A DNA stretch of 10,265 nucleotides, taken from assembly GCA_020432595.1 (NCBI GenBank), contig JAGQGA010000138.1, positions 1-10,265 on the forward strand, read 5' to 3'. Made by a program: the position numbers and the translations under genes. Shown piece by piece: positions 8,901 to 10,265 of this stretch. Position 1 is the first letter of the stretch; each line of letters starts with the position of its first letter. Source of the DNA: Anaerolineales bacterium. GTDB taxonomy: Bacteria > Chloroflexota > Anaerolineae > Promineifilales > Promineifilaceae. The notes below the pieces were generated by a model that was given only the letters and a program-made list of their open reading frames with translations, made no database searches and had not been told where the DNA came from.

Positions 8901-9849
8901 ACGTAGCGTGGTGACTGAGTGGTTAGATTCGTTGGGCATTTTTGGGCTTCGCTCACATCAAAAACGTGTTCCTGAAACAGTCTTTATGCAGCCCCAAGAG
9001 GCAATAGCTTGGTTTCTGCGTCATTTGTGGGCAACAGATGGGTGTATTAAACTACAACGCAACCCAAAAGGGTTTACGCCTGTCATTTATTACGCCACGA
9101 GTAGTGTTCAACTAGCTGCCGATGTTCAATCTTTGTTGTTGCGTTTACAAATCACTGCACGAGTTAAGTGCGTACCACAAGGTGAAAAGGGGCGAGATCA
9201 ATACCATGTTGTGGTGACTGGCAAGCCAGATGTTGTGCAGTTTATAGAGTGCATCGGTGCTGTTGGCGAATATAAATCTGGAGCCTTGGCTGAGGTTCAA
9301 GAATATGTTGCCGAGTTGAAACCTAATACTAACCGAGATGTTATCCCTAGCATTGTTTGGCGTACTTTTGTGGTTCCGGCAATGGAAGCGAATGGTATTA
9401 CAAGTCGTGAGATGCAGGCTCGAATCAATCAAACGTATTGTGGTACAAGTCTTTACCAGCAAAATATGAGTCGTGAACGGGCGTTACGTGTTGCTAATGC
9501 TGTTTCTTGTGACACCGTGTCAAAATTAGCACAGAGTGATATGTACTGGGATCAGATAGTTTCCATTGAATACGATGGCGAAGAGGAAGTTTTTGATTTG
9601 ACGGTTCCCGGATTGCATAATTTTGTTGCCAGTGACATCATAGTTCACAATAGCATAGAGCAAGATTCGGACATCGTGATGTTCATTTACCGTGACGAAT
9701 ATTACAATGCGGAAACGACCGAACGGCCGAATATCGCCGAAATTGTGGTTGCCAAACACCGCAACGGGCCAACGGGTACGGTTGACCTGTTTTGGCACGG
9801 CAAGCTGGCGACGTTTAGAAATTTACAGCGACAGGAGATTGACCTGTAG
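5917..9849 (+). CDS. dnaB: Replicative DNA helicase DnaB interrupted by two inteins
   Basis: The 1310-residue precursor should splice to a 446-residue helicase (residues 1-214, 649-815 and 1246-1310), the normal DnaB size. The hexameric ring unwinds DNA at the fork using ATP. The N-terminal domain opens ERLPPHSIEAEEAVLGSLL, and the RecA-type core begins near residue 185 (GVPTGFTDLDRLLGGL). Walker A is RPGMGK/T, split by intein 1. Walker B is LVMIDYLQL (D752). The C-terminal helicase motif is QLSRAVEQR...LSDLRDSG/SIEQDSDIVMF, split by intein 2. GTG at 5917 is the only reasonable start: the frame opens after a stop at 5872, the next in-frame ATG is about residue 53, and the family N-terminus begins here. 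No Shine-Dalgarno sequence precedes it. A DnaD-like gene follows after 12 bases, suggesting a replication operon. Confidence 0.97.
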   Translation: MDTIERLPPHSIEAEEAVLGSLLIDPEAIYEVASFLTPDAFYRVQNRWIYEAMLRLNNRRDPIDFITLTEELRRLEKLEEAGGESYLIGLINTVPTSINAQHYGRVVEAAHIRRKLISTASTIANLAYEESEDVNVVIDRAEQALFGVSEARTTRDLVPVRQIAREYLERIEELNQRGDDVIGVPTGFTDLDRLLGGLNKSDLIIVAARPGMGKCVTADTRLLHPHTGELIAIETLVKRQHAALLTLGADYKLRPSNASHFVDSGIKPVFRVRTQLGREIKTTLSHPFLTVTGWKPLFELAVGDRVGVPRCLPVFGQDDANDHEAKLLAYLLADGSVRGTSPQFSNSNPLLRDDFTAAALRFSGNKATVYDSGGQRVPTVHITQDAAFIGEDREQFAGVLGQVMETAVFSTSQLAQQMDIPTTTVAQWRSGKNFPSPANFQKLCTALSVTETTLLPNGHAHNSQIDNSLTRWLKEHGVWGQGAAEKTVPDAVYRYSKRKLALFLNRLFACDGSVYVQGEGQTAVSYATVSLQLAKAMQHLLLRFGILAKLRHRHVMYQGDPRPVYELRLTDGKSILTFAREIGALGMSEAATAVLSASASSADISSSIRNDVFWDEIVAIEPLGKQQVYDLTVPETHNFVAEDMIVHNTSLQNAIALTAARRHGKRVAMFNLEMSGEQLVQRMIAAETRIDSQRLRRGELYENEWPIFMEAIGRLSETRIFIDDTPSITPAQLRTKCRRLYAEHGLDLVMIDYLQLMQAERPTNNRVQEISEISRGLKTLARELDVPVVAAAQLSRAVEQRQDKRPLLSDLRDSGCLTGDTLITMAETGQRVPIRSLVGQAGFTVWALNEETMKLETAVVSNAFSTGTKPVYRLTTKLGRTIRATANHKFRTFSGWKRLDQIQSDDHLALPRLLPTSSVQTMSNDELALLGYLIGDGCTLPRHVIQYTTREPDLGDHVVRLAKAVFADAVEPRMQQERTWYQVYLSSTRHHTHGVRSVVTEWLDSLGIFGLRSHQKRVPETVFMQPQEAIAWFLRHLWATDGCIKLQRNPKGFTPVIYYATSSVQLAADVQSLLLRLQITARVKCVPQGEKGRDQYHVVVTGKPDVVQFIECIGAVGEYKSGALAEVQEYVAELKPNTNRDVIPSIVWRTFVVPAMEANGITSREMQARINQTYCGTSLYQQNMSRERALRVANAVSCDTVSKLAQSDMYWDQIVSIEYDGEEEVFDLTVPGLHNFVASDIIVHNSIEQDSDIVMFIYRDEYYNAETTERPNIAEIVVAKHRNGPTGTVDLFWHGKLATFRNLQRQEIDL
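6559..7860 (+). other. Intein 1, in the DnaB Walker A P-loop, with LAGLIDADG endonuclease and an HTH insert
   Basis: The element covers precursor residues 215-648 (434 aa). It starts at Cys215 (CVTADTRLLHPHTGE) and ends HN648, followed by Thr649 as the +1 nucleophile. Splicing motifs are T283-L-S-H286 with GWKPLFEL (block B), VYDLTVPETHNFVAEDMIVHN (blocks F and G) and the penultimate His647. The endonuclease motifs are LLAYLLADGS (D334) and FLNRLFACDGS (D511), both with the expected acidic residue, so the endonuclease may be active. An HTH-like segment lies between them. Insertion right after the P-loop lysine blocks ATP binding until splicing. As I recall, mycobacterial DnaB inteins use the same P-loop site. 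Base composition matches the host gene and three AACGGCCGTT copies lie inside, suggesting long residence. Confidence 0.95.
7138..7263 (+). other. XRE/Cro-CI-like helix-turn-helix segment inside intein 1
   Basis: Precursor residues 408-449 read like a Cro/CI HTH: TSQLAQQMDIPTTTVAQWR, then SGKNFPSP, then ANFQKLCTALSV. This matches the family pattern of a two-helix turn, an xxW-x-SGK-x-x-PS linker, and a helix ending in a-L-s/g-V. It lies between the two LAGLIDADG motifs (D334 and D511), which here are 177 residues apart against 105 in intein 2. It could provide extra DNA recognition for the homing endonuclease. Confidence 0.7.
8362..9651 (+). other. Intein 2, at the DnaB RDSG/SIEQ site, Ssp DnaB intein type, with LAGLIDADG endonuclease
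   Basis: The element covers precursor residues 816-1245 (430 aa). It begins CLTGDTLITMAETGQRVP and ends DIIVHN, followed by Ser1246. It can be aligned from memory to the Synechocystis DnaB intein (429 aa, same insertion site) along its whole length: WALNEETMKLE, LGRTIRATANH, GYLIGDGCTLPRH, RHLWATDGC, NTNRDVIP and VFDLTVPGLHNFVA. Splicing residues present are Cys816, T885-x-x-H888, His1244 and Asn1245. The endonuclease acids are D936 and D1041, so both activities look intact. From about base 8640 the DNA turns to A/T-ending codons and lacks AACGGCCGTT, unlike its first part. After the second LAGLIDADG motif there is another HTH-like stretch (from about residue 1160). Confidence 0.96.
8640..9651 (+). 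other. Compositionally distinct part of intein 2 (endonuclease plus C-terminal splicing block)
   Basis: From about 8640 to the intein end, codons such as GTT, GCT, CGT and TTA replace the C/G-ending codons of the flanking extein and of the intein's first ~280 bases. A hand count of bases 9001-9060 gives 27 G+C of 60; bases 7381-7440 in intein 1 give 31 of 60. AACGGCCGTT, otherwise about one per 570 bases, is absent from 8494 to 9902. The change point lies just before the LLGYLIGDG motif. The other boundary coincides with the splice site at 9651. Confidence 0.6.
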
Positions 9850-9861
9850 TGAGGTGTTGTG

Positions 9862-10265
9862 ATGAAAGGGTTCCCCGGTTTTCCCGACGGTAAACAGCGG
9901 TTAACGGCCGTTCCCAGCCTCTTCTTCAGCGACCTGCTGCCCATCATAGACGACCTTGCCGAACTCAAAGTCACCCTTTACGCCATTTGGGCATTGTCTT
10001 ACAAAGAAGGCAAGGTGCGCTATCTGCGGCTGGCCGACTTCCTTAGTGATGCTGAATTTGTGCGCGGGCTGGGTGGCGGCACGATCAACGAAGCCACCGA
10101 CATGCTGCTGGATGGGATTGAGCGGGCTGTTCACCGAGGCACACTGCTTCACGTCAACATTGAAAGCGCCGATGGGCATATGGATTTGTACTTTTTGAAC
10201 ACGGAGAAGGGAAGAACGGCCGTTGATGGCATCACACGCGGTGAATGGCGACCCACCCCCAACCA
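9862..10265 (+). CDS. DnaD-like replication protein (possible helicase loader/primosome component), 3' end outside window
   Basis: The visible 134 residues start MKGFPGFPDGKQRLTAVPS and continue FFSDLLPIIDDLAELKVTLYAIWAL, then a region like a winged-helix domain (RYLRLADFLSDAEF, TINEATDMLLDGIERAVHRGTLL). The stop is beyond the window. The ATG at 9862 follows GAGGTG at good spacing and lies 12 bases after the dnaB stop, so the two genes are probably co-transcribed. DnaD-type proteins help load the replicative helicase in Gram-positive bacteria. The overall pattern and the dnaB neighbour suggest such a role, but I identify the family only by resemblance. Two AACGGCCGTT copies lie in the gene, both read as Thr-Ala-Val. 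Confidence 0.72.
   Translation, partial: MKGFPGFPDGKQRLTAVPSLFFSDLLPIIDDLAELKVTLYAIWALSYKEGKVRYLRLADFLSDAEFVRGLGGGTINEATDMLLDGIERAVHRGTLLHVNIESADGHMDLYFLNTEKGRTAVDGITRGEWRPTPN

Noticed and set aside
6559..9651. Frameshift or gene fusion to explain the 1310-codon dnaB
   Set aside because: The frame is continuous. Both insertions begin with Cys, end in His-Asn followed by Thr or Ser, and removing them gives a normal 446-residue DnaB.

Overview
The window holds six protein-coding genes in moderately GC-rich bacterial DNA. Both ends cut a gene. The palindrome AACGGCCGTT recurs 18 times exactly, in genes and between them. The gene set and this repeat remind me of Chloroflexota, Anaerolineae in particular. 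That is an impression from memory, not a demonstrated placement.

Region 1 (1-1167, minus strand) is a sulfur-assimilation unit. It has a sigma-70-type promoter, a clear SAM-I (S-box) riboswitch, an intrinsic terminator that can compete with the 3' strand of riboswitch helix P1, and a metY-type PLP enzyme whose 3' end lies outside the window. Next to it, at 1197-1290, is an array of DnaA-box-like 9-mers spaced about 10-11 bp apart. It includes a perfect TTATCCACA.

Region 2 (1295-5110) holds two divergent cell-envelope genes. On the minus strand is an unrecognised four-helix membrane protein with paired CxxC motifs. On the plus strand is a lipoprotein with an HExxH metallopeptidase domain. The lipoprotein gene is followed by a long imperfect inverted repeat.

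Region 3 (5205-5903) is a single-gene unit with an extended -10 promoter. It encodes a DUF151/bifunctional-nuclease-family protein and ends in a strong 17-bp intrinsic terminator.

Region 4 (5917-10265) is a replication operon. It encodes the replicative helicase DnaB, interrupted by two full-length inteins, followed 12 bases later by the start of a DnaD-like gene that runs off the window. Intein 1 (434 aa) splits the Walker A P-loop. Intein 2 (430 aa) sits at the RDSG/SIEQ site and closely resembles the Synechocystis (Ssp) DnaB intein. Both carry paired LAGLIDADG-type motifs and a helix-turn-helix-like stretch, in different places. Intein 2 is mosaic in base and codon use. Its first ~280 bases look like the host gene and carry the palindrome. 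The rest is richer in A/T-ending codons and lacks the palindrome. Active helicase can form only after both inteins are removed.

The observations most worth following up are the palindrome and its reading-frame bias, the helically phased DnaA-box-like array, the HTH module inside intein 1, and the mosaic structure of intein 2.
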